Under the pieces are notes generated by a model. The model worked only from the letters and a program-made list of their open reading frames with translations. It made no database searches and was not told where the DNA came from. From positions 474,361,001 through 474,425,000 of the forward strand of contig CM028130.1 of the NCBI GenBank assembly GCA_016271365.2: a stretch of 64,000 nt of DNA, read 5' to 3'. The stretch comes from Neoceratodus forsteri. Its lineage: Eukaryota > Chordata > Ceratodontiformes > Ceratodontidae. Positions 53,312 to 63,862 of this stretch are shown here, one piece after another. Every line of letters begins with the position of its first letter. The first letter of the stretch is position 1. Position numbers and translations under genes: made by a program.

Positions 53312-56300
53312 TTATTCTGCAGCTGCCCCTCCCTTCCACCCTTCCCCTTCATTAACCCTCCCCCTTGTCCTGTCCCATTCTCGTTTGAAGCAGTCCACTG
53401 TTCTACTGCATACCACTTCTGCAGGTAACGCATTCCACCCAGCCACCACCCTCTCTGTAAAACAGTGTCTCCTCATCTCCCTCCTGAACCTTCCTCGCTC
53501 CAGTCTCATATCATGGCCCCTGGTTGCCCTTCCCTCCCTTACTTTGAACAGCCCCTCTGTACCTGTCTTGTTTATTCCTTTCATGTATTTAAAGGTTTCA
53601 ATCATGTCTCCCCTGTCTCTCCTCTCCTCCAGTGAGTACATGTTCAATTCCTTCAACCTCCTCTCATATGATAAGTCCCCAGACCCTTGATCATCTTTGT
53701 GCCCTGCTTCACTCCCTCCAGTAACCCAATGTCCCTCTTCAGATACAGACACCAGAACTGCACGCAGTACTCCAGGTGTGGTCTAACTAATGACCTATAC
53801 AGTGGCAGAATCACCTCCTCCCTCCTCGAGGATATACCCCTTACAATACAACCCAGCATTTGTTGGCCTTTGCAGCTGCCTTCCTACACTGTGCGAGTTG
53901 TTCATTGACCCTGTGATGAGCACACCCAGATCCTTCTCCTCCTCTGTCTGGGCTAGCTGCACTCCCCTAGCTGGTAAGTCCTCCTTGGGTTCTTCATCCC
54001 AAAATGCATCACCTTGCACTTTTGGCATTAAAGCCAGTTGCCAGGTGTCTGACCAGGTTTCAAGCTTTGCCAGATCATCCTGCAACCCCCATCCCCTAGG
54101 TCATCCACCACCCGCCAACCTTGGTATCATCAGCAAACAGACTGATCTTGCTCTTGATGACACATGATATGTCTGCAATGAATATCCCAAACAACACTGG
54201 TCCCAACACCGAGCCCTGTGGGACACCGCTCGTCACTGCCCTTGGGTGTGAGGCTCCCACCCACCACCACCCTCTGTTGCCTTCCCTGCAGCCAGTTTCC
54301 TACCCATCTCACCAGCATTGCACTGCCCCTGTGCCTGCTAACTTCCCAGCCTTCCATGTGGCACTGAGTCGAATGCCTTACTGAAGTCCAGATACAGGAC
54401 ATCCACTGCATGTCCCCTGTCCAGTTGCCTAGTTACCCAGTCATAGAACCCGACTAGGCTGGTTTGGCAGGATCGGCCACGTATGAAGCCATGCTGTCTG
54501 CTGTCCTGTAGTCCTTTGGCCTCTAAGAGGGCCACCAGCCTCTCCTTCAGGATAGTCTCCATTAGCTTACCCACAATGGATGTGACGCTCACTGGTCTGT
54601 AGTTTCCAGTTCATCCTTGGGGCCACTCTTGTGGAGGGGCACCATGGCATCCTCCAGTCACAAATTACACACACCCGAATAGTGAGGCATTAAATAGGTC
54701 TGCCAAAGGTCCTGCAGGACCTCTGCCAACTCCTTCAGTACCCTGGGGTGGATGCCATCTGGGCCTGGTGCCTTGTCCACCCTCAGTGCCTTCAAACCCT
54801 CTCAAACTCTGCCCTCCATGATTTCCCCATCTGTCACCACTCCCCTCGTCTGCCATTTCTCCCATCTTGGGTGTCACCCCCCTTTTCTCTTTAGTAAATA
54901 CTGAGCAGAAGTACTCATTTAGTGCTTCTGCCTTATGTTCTCTTCCACCCTACCCCCTCCTTCCCTAATCCTTACTATATGGTCCTTACAGCTCCTTTTC
55001 TCCTGATGTACTTAAAAGTCCTTCTCCCTTCTTAATGCCTTGTGCCAGCCTGAGTTCCGTAGATGCTTTGGCTCCTTACTGCCCTTGTCACCTCCTTCAG
55101 ATTCTGTCAAGTACTCCTCTCTGTCCTCCCCCTCCCTGTTTTTGTATTTCCTAAAGGCAGCTCTTTTCCTCCTTACCTTTTCCATGACCTCCTTGCTCAA
55201 CTAGCTCGGTTTCTTAGCCCTAGCCTTCTTGCTCTGGGCTTTGCAGCAGGTTTTGGTTGCCTCCACTATCCCCAACTATGAGCTCCCATCTCTGGTTAGT
55301 ATCCATACTAGATTGAATTCTGGCGGTACCCTTTTACCACTTCCCCATCCTCCCAAAGTCAGCCCTCCTGAAGTCCAGCACTCTTGTGCCAGATTCCCTC
55401 CTTCCTTGCCCATATCCAATGTGAGCCATACTGAGTGGTGGTCACTCCTGACAGCCGTTCCTCCACTGTAAGTTCTCTCACAAAGTCCCCATTTGCCAGC
55501 ACAGGGTCAAGGGTATTCCCTAACCTGGTTGGTTCACTGACCATTGCAGCAGGAAGCTGTCCTGGAAGGCATCCAGCAGTACCTGCTCCTTCTGTTCCCT
55601 GGTTGTTGGAGTGCTCCAGTCCACTCCTGGCATGTTGAAGTCCCCACAATCACCACACTACCCTTCTCGAGGTCCTCCTGATCTGTCCGCTAGTTCCTGT
55701 CTAACTCCTCCGTCTGAGATGGTGGCCTGTACACCACTCCCATTCTAAGAATCTATTCTTGGAATCCTGGTTGCACAAAGTGACTCTGTACTACCCTCCT
55801 CTCCTTCCTCCCTTACACCTTCAGTCCTTCCTTCACATATAGTGCAACCCCTCTCCTTTCCCAGTCACCTGTCCCTACGAAATAACCTGTACCCTGGGTA
55901 CAGACAGGTCCCAGTCATTATATTGGGTGGCCCATGTTTCCGTGATGGCTGCAATGTCCACCTCTCCCTCTGCCATGAGAACCTGCAACTCTGCAGTTTC
56001 ATCCCAAGGCTCCTAGCATTAAGGGTAACCACCTTCCACCCTTTCCCCTCCCCCCATCCTGCCCTCCTTTCCTAGCATCACCAATAGTACTTGCCATTTG
56101 TCCTTTGTCACTGTTATGGGGGTAAGCTCATATGATTTCCCAACCTGTGGTCTCTGCATATCTCTTCCCCAACTGCCACCCCACTCCTAGTTTAAACTCC
56201 CAACTTCCTCTATATATTCTTCCATCCTCTGCTTCAACACTTTCTTTCCTTCCTCACTCAAGTGTAGTCTGTCCTTGGCATAGAGACTACTGTCCTCCCA

Positions 56301-56400
56301 GGTCCCTCCCCACCCCCCAACAGCCCATACCCTTTAGCACAACACAGGTTCTAGCCATCTGTTAAATTCCTCTATTCTCAGCTTTCTTGTTGTGCTTGCC
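53312..56400 (-). pseudogene. CR1 ORF2: endonuclease and reverse transcriptase
   Basis: Endonuclease remnants lie at 55,700-55,359 (N-T-L-D, V-L-A-N-G-D, V-R-E-L-T-V). The linker K-R-A-A-F-R-K-Y-K lies at 55,160. RT: S-I-V-G-K-L-M-E-T-I and K-G-L-Q-D-S-R-Q-H-G-F-I-R-G-R-S-C (54,590-54,480), V-L-Y-L-D-F-S-K-A-F-D-S-V-P-H (54,385), then catalytic F-A-D-D at 54,126-54,137, intact. The thumb and C-terminus follow with L-G-V-L-I (53,935), R-P-H-L-E-Y-C-V-Q-F-W (53,770), and S-Y-E-R-R-L-K-E-L-N-M-Y-S-L-E-E-R-R (53,650). Frames change repeatedly, so it is inactive. Confidence 0.8.
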
Positions 56401-56427
56401 TTTGCTCCGGAAGTATCTCGGAAAAAG

Positions 56428-57490
56428 TTACTGATCTTCCTGCCCCTCACATAATTGTGCTAGTTCCTCAAACCTCCTCTGGACTATATCCACTGTCTTG
56501 TCAGCCAGGTTGTTTGTCCCAAGATGTATAATTAAATGAGGCTTGTCCCTACCCCTTCTAGCATATTTCAGAACAGACTGTCCCACCCTTTCCGCTGTCA
56601 TTCCTGGCATGGCCTCCACCCAAATGCGACTATGCCTCTCCGCCTTGCTACCCCACCTAACTCCTCTTAGTATTGAGTCCCCCAGCACTAAGATTCCACC
56701 CCTCTTGCTCCCTGCTTGCTTCCTTTCATCTCCCTCCCTCATTTCCAGCTCCTCTTCTTCCTCCTGCACATTATTATGCCCTTTTACCCCTGTTGCAGTT
56801 CTCCCAGCAGAACTTCCCCCCGCTCCAGTTTGGTCCAGGCATTTATCAATTACTCCTCTAATTTCATCACTTCCCTCCTCCACCTTCTTCCTCTCTAGCA
56901 GTGCAAAACTATTTTCTGAAGATCCTTCACAAATGCCTGCTCCCTCTCTCTGCATAGTAACCTGTTCTCTCCTTTCCACTCCATGACTTTTGCCACTTCT
57001 TCGCCTCCCTCACAAGTCCCTATCTCCTCCTTCCATTTGACTTTTGTCTCTGACCTGGTTTCCCAGCAAGTCGTTCTTCCTGGCCTGGGCCTTTGTCTCT
57101 GCTTCCGTTCTTCTGATCCTCTCCTCACCACTGTTGGCTTAAATTGCCCTCCCTCATCTCCCCTTCTTCCTCCCTCCAGTACTGGGCTAAACCCACCCCC
57201 AATCTGCCTTGCCTGTCTTAGTTCCTCCTGCAGACCCTCAATCTCCTTTCTAAGTTTTTCTATGTGGTTGCACACTAAACATCCTCCCCACTCTCCAGGC
57301 AATGTTTAGAAAGATTGGTGCACCGCAGTTGTTGCAGCCTACCACCCTACCCATTGCTGTCATTGCCCACCAGCGACCCCCCACCCTTCCAGATGCAGGA
57401 TACCAAACACTCCCCCAAGTCCCCACTCTCTCCCCCTCTATCAGTGCAAAACATTCTTCATGTCCCTTACCTCCTTTGTTGCACACGTTT
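56428..57490 (-). pseudogene. CR1 ORF1: Cys finger, coiled coil, SGNH-esterase-like domain
   Basis: The N-terminal part (57,486-57,250) has C-N-N-C-G-A-P; after a frameshift near 57,300 the finger continues as G-G-C-L-V-C-N-H, followed by an L-R-K-E-I-E-G-L-Q-E-E-L coiled-coil stretch (57,302-56,895). The C-terminal frame (56,979-56,428) has G-G-I-L-V-L-G-D-S-I-L-R (the Gly-Asp-Ser nucleophile block), P-G-M-T-A and H-L-G-T-N-N-L. These are the order and blocks of the esterase domain known from CR1 ORF1 proteins. At least two frame changes break it. Its proposed role is lipid or membrane interaction during retrotransposition. Confidence 0.8.
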
Positions 57491-58314
57491 AGATATGTTG
57501 AGCAACTGCTTTTTTATATTCCTATCCACACTCAAAAATACTTTAAGTAGCCATTGCACAACCTTCTTCAACTCCTACTCCTCCTTTACCCAATGCAATA
57601 ACTATGTGAAGTAGTAATAATGAAAGCGCCTAGATTTGCATTTACTTCCCTTCCACTGAGAGAGCAGTCACCTCTTCACTTGCTGCAGTTCCTTTCCTGG
57701 ATGTCTGCTTCTGTTATGACAGGTGCAAATCCTTTGCCTGTTTGAGGAAGTGATGTCAGAACCCCTAGTACAAAGGGAATAATTGACCAGGGTGGGGTGA
57801 GGGGTTTGGGTGTGTGGGACCAGCCCAAGTCTTCCGGAAACAATCAGGTAGCTGAGGCCTCTAGTCAGACAATTAGCACCTTCCCCACTCAAAACTTTGC
57901 AGCTAGTGAAGCCAGCAACAATGAATCAATTCTACTCAAACCCCAACATAGGTTTGCTACCCAAAGAAACAGGACACCAATTCAAACAGCTTCACCAACA
58001 ATACATCAAAATAGGTTTGGAATTATAAGATATAGGTCTCCAATTCAAAGAAACAGACCAGTTAAATTACTCCAATTATGTTTAAAAGAGAAGAAATAGG
58101 CCTCTACAAATGCAGCCTGCCACACCGTAAACCAAACAAATGAGCCCACTTTTAGCTACCAAAACAGGTTTCAAAATTCCAACAGCCCCAAACAATACCC
58201 TGCTAGCCCCTTAGTAGTAAGAAAGAAAATAAACATTCTACCAAGTAGAATCCATGAAAAACAATGTAAAACAAGAAGCTACTGTACTGTAGATCTGATC
58301 CTGTCCCCCTTCTG
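57491..58314. other. Presumed CR1 5' UTR
   Basis: No conserved frame. About 57,900-58,080 has repeated 'caattcaaa', 'agaaacag' and 'ataggt' words. The junction with DIRS A4 is placed only approximately, from where recombinase similarity resumes. Confidence 0.4.
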
Positions 58315-58945
58315 GTTCCTAGAAGCCACTTTACAGATTTCCAGCAAAGGAATGTCCCTTGCAGCTGCCACAGAGGCAGCAGTTCCATGAGTGGAATGTG
58401 TCCTGAGGCCTTGTGGTGGCTGTGCCTCAGCCTTACTGTAGCAGAATTGGATGAAGTATACTAGCCAACATGCAACTGACCTCTTTGAGGCAGACCTGAC
58501 TTTTCCACTTCACCATAGGTAATGAACAGTTGTAGTGGGAATCCCTGAGGTCCCTAATACGGGTGATGTAAGAGCCGAGAGACCTTTTACATCCAAACTA
58601 TGAAGCTTCAATTTCCCTGAACTGGACCTGGCTGTGAAAATACAGGAAGGTGATGGTCTGATTCAAATGAAACTCAGATGCCACCTTGAGAAGGAATTTC
58701 CTGTTAGACCTAAGGACCACCTTGTCCTTATGGAAGATGGTGTAATTGGGATCAAAGCAAAGAGCTTGGAGCTTACACGCTGTTCTTGCTAAAGTAATTG
58801 CCACCAAGAAAACAGTTTTCAAGGTGACACATTTCAGATCAGCCATAGCCATTGGCTCAGAAGGAGGTTCTACAAGTCTGGCTATGCACAAATTCAGATC
58901 CCATTGAGAGACTGGTTTCCTACTGGGAGGAAACATATAAGGCAC
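58315..58945 (-). pseudogene. DIRS A4 tyrosine recombinase, N-terminal and middle part
   Basis: The frame 58,945-58,598 (minus) reads W-D-L-N-L-C-I-A-R-L, L-K-T-V-F-L-V-A-I-T, K-D-K-V-V-L-R-S-N-R-K-F-L and E-F-H-L-N-Q-T, aligning with A2 39,930-39,680. Box I has lost its usual A-R-R (A-R-T here). 58,600-58,320 continues to A-A-V/A-A-A before the CR1 junction. The extreme N-terminus is missing at 58,948. Confidence 0.7.
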
Positions 58946-58948
58946 CCT

Positions 58949-59995
58949 GTCATATTTATAATAATTTTATACAGATCGGGGGGGCCACTAGACTACCGGG
59001 GAATTAGAAATAAGTAAACTATTTTATCATGATGGTAAGGCGCTAGACTACCAGGATATTGAAAGCATGATTTTTTTGTTCAGATGGGGCAGAGCAAGCC
59101 CCTGAGCAAAACCACCCTCATTTAACTTTCTAAGGCACCTGGGCTGAGAAAATAGATTTTTAAATCTGGCCATCTCGTCCCTCACTCTTTGTTCATGAGC
59201 AAGCAACTTCTTTGATAGCTAGCCTGCAAATTCTTTGATCACGAGATTCTTTGATCGCGATCGTACATTGCGAGCGAGGGACGAGATGGCCAGATTAAAA
59301 AATCAATTTTCTCAGCCCAGGAGTGTCCTAGGAAGACAAATGAGGGTGGCTTTTACTCAGGGGGGCTTCGTTCTGACGAACCATGGTGGTGGTTTGCTGA
59401 AATTCTATGAATTTTTTAAATTAGAACAGTGTTTATTCTTTGGTCGTGACCCCACAAATTCTTTGATCATGAGCCTGCAAATTCTTTGATTGCGATCATG
59501 CATCGCGAGCGAGGATGAGATGGCCAGATTAAAAATCAATTTTCTCAGCCCAGGGGTGTCCTAGGAAGACAAATGAGGGTGGGTTTTACTGAGGGGGCTT
59601 CGTTCTGATGAACCATGGCAGTGGTTTATCGCAATTCTATGAATTTTTTAAATTAGAACAGTTTTTATTCTTTGCCCGTGACCCCACAAATTCTTTGATC
59701 GTGAGCCTGCAAATTCTTTGATCGCGATCATGTATCGTGAGCAAGGGACAAGATGGCCAGATTAAAAAATCACATTTTCTCAGCCCAGGGGTACCCTAGG
59801 AAGTCAGCTGAGGGTGGGTTTTGCTCACGGGGCTTCGTTCTGTCGAACCATGGTGGTGGTTTACCGTAATTACTTCAATTTTTTGATTTATAGCATTTTT
59901 TATTCTTTGTTTGTGAGCCTGCAAATTCTTTGATCGTGAGATTCTTTGATCGCCATCTTTGATGACGGGGTGGGGGGGACGACAAGATGGCCAGA
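58949..59995. repeat. ~234-bp tandem repeat, four units, plus one inverted unit
   Basis: 'agatggccagatt' recurs at about 59,285, 59,518, 59,752 and 59,987 (spacing 233-235 bp), with 'ttctcagcccagg', 'ggcttcgttctg' and 'aattctttgatcgcgatc' in each unit. An inverse partial unit lies at 59,090-59,190. The unit contains a strong short dyad (ttgatcgcgatc). No coding function seen. Confidence 0.85.
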
Positions 59996-60009
59996 TTTAT
60001 TATAATGGA

Positions 60010-60860
60010 ATAAATAGGGAACTTTTACCAATCTTTAAGACTGAATATCTCGGAAACAGTTTGGTCTTTTTACTTGAAATTTGGAGGGTGTTTATGGCAT
60101 GTCCTGTAGATGTGAATTATGGTGTTTACATGTTGGAGAATTTTTTGTTTTGCAGAGATATTGCATGATGCACTTTACGTTCTGCGGACAGTGTTTTGGA
60201 TTGTGCTGGTGGCTTGAAATTGATAGGGTTCCTAGCCTTAGTGTCATGGATGTAGTTTTCAGTTGTTGTGTGTGTTAAATGTCAACAGGTGTGGAACTGT
60301 GCCACTCTGACGAATGAAAAATTCAAATTTTGACATGTTATATTTATTTATTTATTTAGCTTTTGTTAACCGGGTAGGTACACTAGACAATACATTTGCC
60401 TATTTTCAGGTACGACCTGGGAGGGTACAGGAAATACAAGTTAAAGTACACTGGACAACACAGGTACAGAAACAATCAGTTTACAGAGTCACAGCACAAC
60501 ATTACATGATCAAGTGGTTACTCACAGTAGGACTTATGCATTAAGAACTGAGCAGTGCAGTGCATAACATTAGAGGTACAATAAATACTATTATATATAC
60601 AACTGCAGGACCCCCAGAAGGAGGACCCCCCCCCAGTGCAGATTATGAACAACTGTTGGATCTCGGACATGGTTTTGGTCTTTTTACTTGAAATTTGGCG
60701 GGTGTTGATGGCATGTCCTGTAGATGTTAATTGCAGTGTTTACATGTCAGACAATATATTTTTCATGGAGATATTGCGTGGTGCAGTTATTGTTTTGTGG
60801 GCAGCGTTTTCTATTGTTCTACTAGATTAACATTTGTTTGATGGCTGGCCTTGCTGTTGT
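60010..60860. repeat. ~200-bp direct repeat split by a LINE tail
   Basis: 'ggtctttttacttgaaattt', 'ggcatgtcctgtagatg', 'gtgtttacatgt' and 'gagatattgc' occur in order at 60,060-60,170 and again at 60,670-60,780. Between them lies a different repeat (60,338-60,640). Confidence 0.75.
60338..60640 (-). mobile_element. LINE/SINE 3'-end fragment (inverse of 37,870-37,990)
   Basis: It starts with TTTA repeats, then 'gttaaccgggtaggtacact' and 'tgcctattttcaggtacgac', the inverse of the tail module at 37,870-37,990. Beyond about 60,430 the two copies no longer match. Non-coding; family not named. Confidence 0.65.
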
Positions 60861-60972
60861 CAATGTACTTTTTAGTCATTGGGTGTATAATGTGGCCCGA
60901 CACTGTCCCGTGCTCCCACCAACTTGCGCAACTTTCTACTTTTATATTATTTCTTAAAAAGTAAGGACATTC

Positions 60973-61341
60973 TATGCAAAAAACTTAATTAATGCATCAG
61001 TTAGGGTTCTTCTACAGTGAAAAAAGTGAGGAAATTCAATTTTAGGGTTCCACACCTTGCACCCCACCCTCAGCCCACCCCCACCAACAGGCACTGGGGT
61101 GTGCGTTGGGGTCATCGGCCCTAACTCTCACCCCATTCTCCTACACTGCACCACCTCTGCTTGTTTACATATGGGATGGGGTGAGAGTTAGGCCGACAAC
61201 CCCAACGCATACCCAGATGCCTGTTGGTGGGGGCAGGCTGGGGGTTGGGTGCAAGGGGTGGGAACCCTAAAATCAAATTTCCTCACTTTTATCACTGTAG
61301 AAGAACCCTAACTGATGCATTCATGAAGTTTTTTGCATAGA
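60973..61341. repeat. Foldback element FB2 (nearly perfect inverted repeat)
   Basis: The outer arms 'ctatgcaaaaaac' and 'gttttttgcatag' and long inner matches ('gcatcagttagggttcttct', 'gaggaaattcaattttaggg') pair around a centre near 61,160. It shares its inner boxes (accccattctc..ctaca, caggca..ggggtg) with FB1. Non-coding. It abuts DIRS A3 exactly. Confidence 0.85.
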
Positions 61342-61794
61342 AGAAAAAATTACTCACCTTAGTAATGTTGTTTCTTCTAATGGAGTCTTGCTGTATTCTG
61401 ACAATAGCAGTGAGTCCCAACCTTCGAACTGCCCCGGAGATGAAAGAGTTAACTTTCCATGCCAGGCATGGAACGCTGAGCTCGAACTCGGTTGAGACTC
61501 TGTCTTTTATTCTTCAAACTCAAACCATCAGATCTTTATGAGCTAAACTCACTAAGGCCCTGTGTGGAAGCTGTAAACCTACACTAGCCAACAGGCTACT
61601 AAACATAAAAACACATTTTTTGGTCCCAAAACAAAGACTCAAGTCAGAAGACCCAAAAAATGAAAAACACAACGCCAACTCACCCCAAGAAAAAGGGGGT
61701 GAAAACAACAAGGTGGGCACCTACTGAGTGCCAACACTGCAATGCCCACCCACATCCCAAAAACAGAGGTTCTGAGAGGGGCAGGCAGGGAGGT

Positions 61795-61890
61795 CAGAAT
61801 ACAGCAAGACTCCATTAGAAGAAACAACATTACTAAGGTGAGTAATTTTTTCTTCAAACAACATGAAGTCTTGCTGTATTCTGACAATAG
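61795..61890. repeat. DIRS A3 internal complementary region
   Basis: 'gaagaaacaacattactaag' is complementary to the left end of A3. 'cttcaaacaacatgaagtct' matches the A2 ICR and is complementary to the expected right end outside the window. Confidence 0.85.
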
Positions 61891-61919
61891 CAGACTACAA
61901 AGCAGTACCTCCATGGAGG

Positions 61920-63063
61920 AGGGACAGAACCTACTTAGGGAATAGGCTCTGAAGCACAGCTGTGCCAAACCGAGCATCACTCCTAGCCTGGATATCCAGG
62001 GAGTAATGCTTGGTAAAAGTGTGAACTGTTTTCCAGTTAGCTGCTTGACATATCTCTAGAATAGGGAAGTCCCTGGCAGCAGCCAGGGAACCAGGTGTAC
62101 CTCTGGTAGAGTGAGCCCTCAGACCTGAGGTGGAATCTACCAGTTTTCATAACAAAATTGGATACAGAGACAATCCACCTGGCAATGGATCTTTTTACTG
62201 GCAGGTTTCCCTTTACCAACCTTGCCATAAGTGAGGAACAGTTGGAGGGAGTCAAACCTGTGACCCTTGGTACGCTCATTGTAGTAGCTAAGGGCTCTTT
62301 TCACATCTAAACTGTGCAGCCTCCTCTCGCCAGAGGAGGAATGGTCAGTGAAGTACACTGGAAGAGACACAGACTGATTAAGGTGGAAATATGAAACCAC
62401 CTTAGGCAAGAACTTCCTGTTAGTCCTGAGGACCACCTTATCTCTATGAAAGGAGATAAAATCGGCTCCACTGACAAAGCTTGTAATTCACTTATGCGTC
62501 TGGCAGAAGTGATGGCTACCAGAAACACAGTTTTCCAAGTCAAGTACTTAAGCTCTGCTGAGGACAAAGGCTCAAAAGGGGGTTGCATAAGCTGAGCAAT
62601 GCAAACATTAAGGTCCCAGGCAGGGGCAGGGTCCCTGAATGGAGGGTTGGTGTAAAGCAATCCCTTGAAAAACTTGGAGAATACAGGGTGAGCTGAAGAG
62701 AGAGGCTTGCCTGCTGAAATAAAGAGCAGACACAGCTGCCAGATGCACTTTCAGTGTAGCTGGTCTCAGCCCCAAGCTATTTAAGTGGACCATATAATCA
62801 AGGACTGTGGGCAAATCAGCAGATTCTGGGGAAATATGCTTCCCAGAGCACCATATGGGAAACCTTTTCCATTTGGAATTATAAGTAGCCCTGGTGGAAG
62901 GTTTTCTAGAAGCCTTCAGGATATCCATTACACCTTGGGAGAGGTGTAAATCAGCAAACTCTAACTCTTCAAGAGCCAGGCCTTGAGATTGAGAGATTTG
63001 AGGTTCGGGTACCAAACCCTCCCCTGAGGACAGGTTAACAGGTTGTAATTCCTGGAAAGACAC
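61920..63063 (-). pseudogene. DIRS A3 tyrosine recombinase (frameshifted, catalytic Tyr kept)
   Basis: The core-binding domain starts near 63,000 (L-A-L-E-E-L-E-F-A-D). A frame change falls near 62,700. The frame 62,660-62,307 gives A-I-T-S-A-R-R-I-S-E-L-Q-A-L, intact box I. A one-base loss near 62,463 (ataaaatcggctcc against ataaaatcaggctcc in A2) breaks it. 62,436-62,137 continues K-F-L-P-K-V-V to the middle. H-S-T-R-G is at about 62,105-62,120 and K-H-Y at 62,003-62,011, so the catalytic motifs survive in pieces. Confidence 0.8.
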
Positions 63064-63136
63064 CAGGGAAGATGGACTGCTAAGGACAGTAGGAGTGGAT
63101 ACCAGGGCTGTCTGGCCCAGTCTGGAGCAATCAGGA

Positions 63137-63862
63137 TCATCTTGCAGGGTTGAGATCGTTTTGACTACATTTGAACAGGAGAGGAAGGAAGCATAGAAAG
63201 TTCCCCTCCAATGTGAGAACTAAGGCATCCAGGGGCCCAACACTGGGCCTGCAGCAAAAGGGAAGTTGGTGATTGTCTGGGGCTGCAAAAAGATCTATCT
63301 GCGGAGTGCCCCATCTGGAAAATATCACCTCCAAGCCCAGGGGGTCCAGTGACCATTCGTGATGGCCCTGGGAAATCCTGCTGACAGCATCTGCCAGGAC
63401 ATTGTCCTTGCCTGGGAGGTGAACTGCCATGAGGGAGGTGTTCAGGGAGTAAGCCAGAGACCACAACTTCATTGCTTCGGTGCACAAGGCCGTAGACCGA
63501 GTGCCTCCTTGCTTATTGATGTACCACATTGTGGTGGTGTTGGCTGTTCTGACCTGTACAACTTTGTTCTGAACAGATTTGGAAAAAGCTTGAAGTGCTA
63601 GAAATACTGCTCTGAGCTCCAACAGATTGATGTGGAGCAGAGATTCCTGAGGGGACCACAACCCCTGGGTGTTGAGGTTGCCCATGTGAGCCCCCCACCC
63701 CAAGAGGGAGGCATCTGTAGTAAGGACTAAAGAGTGAGACTGAGTGATAAAGGGAGAACCCCTTGTCTCAGATTGTTCTGATCCTGCCACCACTGTAGGG
63801 CCTGGATCAGGGTTCGAGTTACTGGGATCAATTTGGTTAGAGGGTCCTTCCTTTGAGACCAA
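63137..63862 (-). pseudogene. DIRS A3 RNase H domain (catalytic Asp to Ala)
   Basis: A long open frame of 241 codons covers T-T-D-A-S-L-L-G-W-G-A-H, I-N-L-L-E-L-R-A-V, R-T-A-N-T-T-T-M-W, I-N-K-Q-G-G-T-R-S, and H-L-P-G-K-D-N-V-L-A-D-A-V-S, then W-G-T-P-Q-I-D-L-F-A. The third box reads A-N-T-T where A1 and A2 have D-N-T-T (codon at 63,542-63,544), so a catalytic acid is lost although the frame is open. RT precedes it at 63,863-64,000. Confidence 0.75.

Larger units (their letters stand above)
53223..58314 (-). mobile_element. CR1 LINE inserted in DIRS A4 recombinase
   Basis: A minus-strand LINE of about 5 kb. The 3' end (53,223-53,290) has the typical CR1 3' module ('ctttatctgctggcaaattt') and an 8-bp tail repeat (cgtatgtt) rather than poly(A). 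ORF2 covers 53,312 to about 56,400 and ORF1 about 56,428-57,490; 57,491-58,314 is presumed 5' UTR. It looks nearly full length but has many frameshifts. DIRS A4 recombinase resumes at about 58,315. The TSD is not clear. Confidence 0.8.
48195..58948 (-). mobile_element. DIRS A4, truncated, carrying DIRS B2 and a CR1 LINE
   Basis: The left end (48,195, 'aaatgacttaccatagtaat') is complementary to the first half of an ICR at 52,985-53,085 ('acagtattgctatggtaatg'). The recombinase C-terminus follows (53,100-53,222), and the rest of the recombinase lies beyond the CR1 insertion at 58,315-58,945, where it stops. RNase H, RT, gag and the right ITR are missing, so the element is truncated. B2 sits in its left ITR. 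It is the most diverged DIRS of the A group in this window. Confidence 0.75.

Noticed and set aside
53385..57309. Plus-strand frames rich in Pro, Ser and Leu opposite the CR1
   Set aside because: Antisense shadows of CR1 ORF1 and ORF2; all recognisable RT, finger and esterase blocks are on minus.
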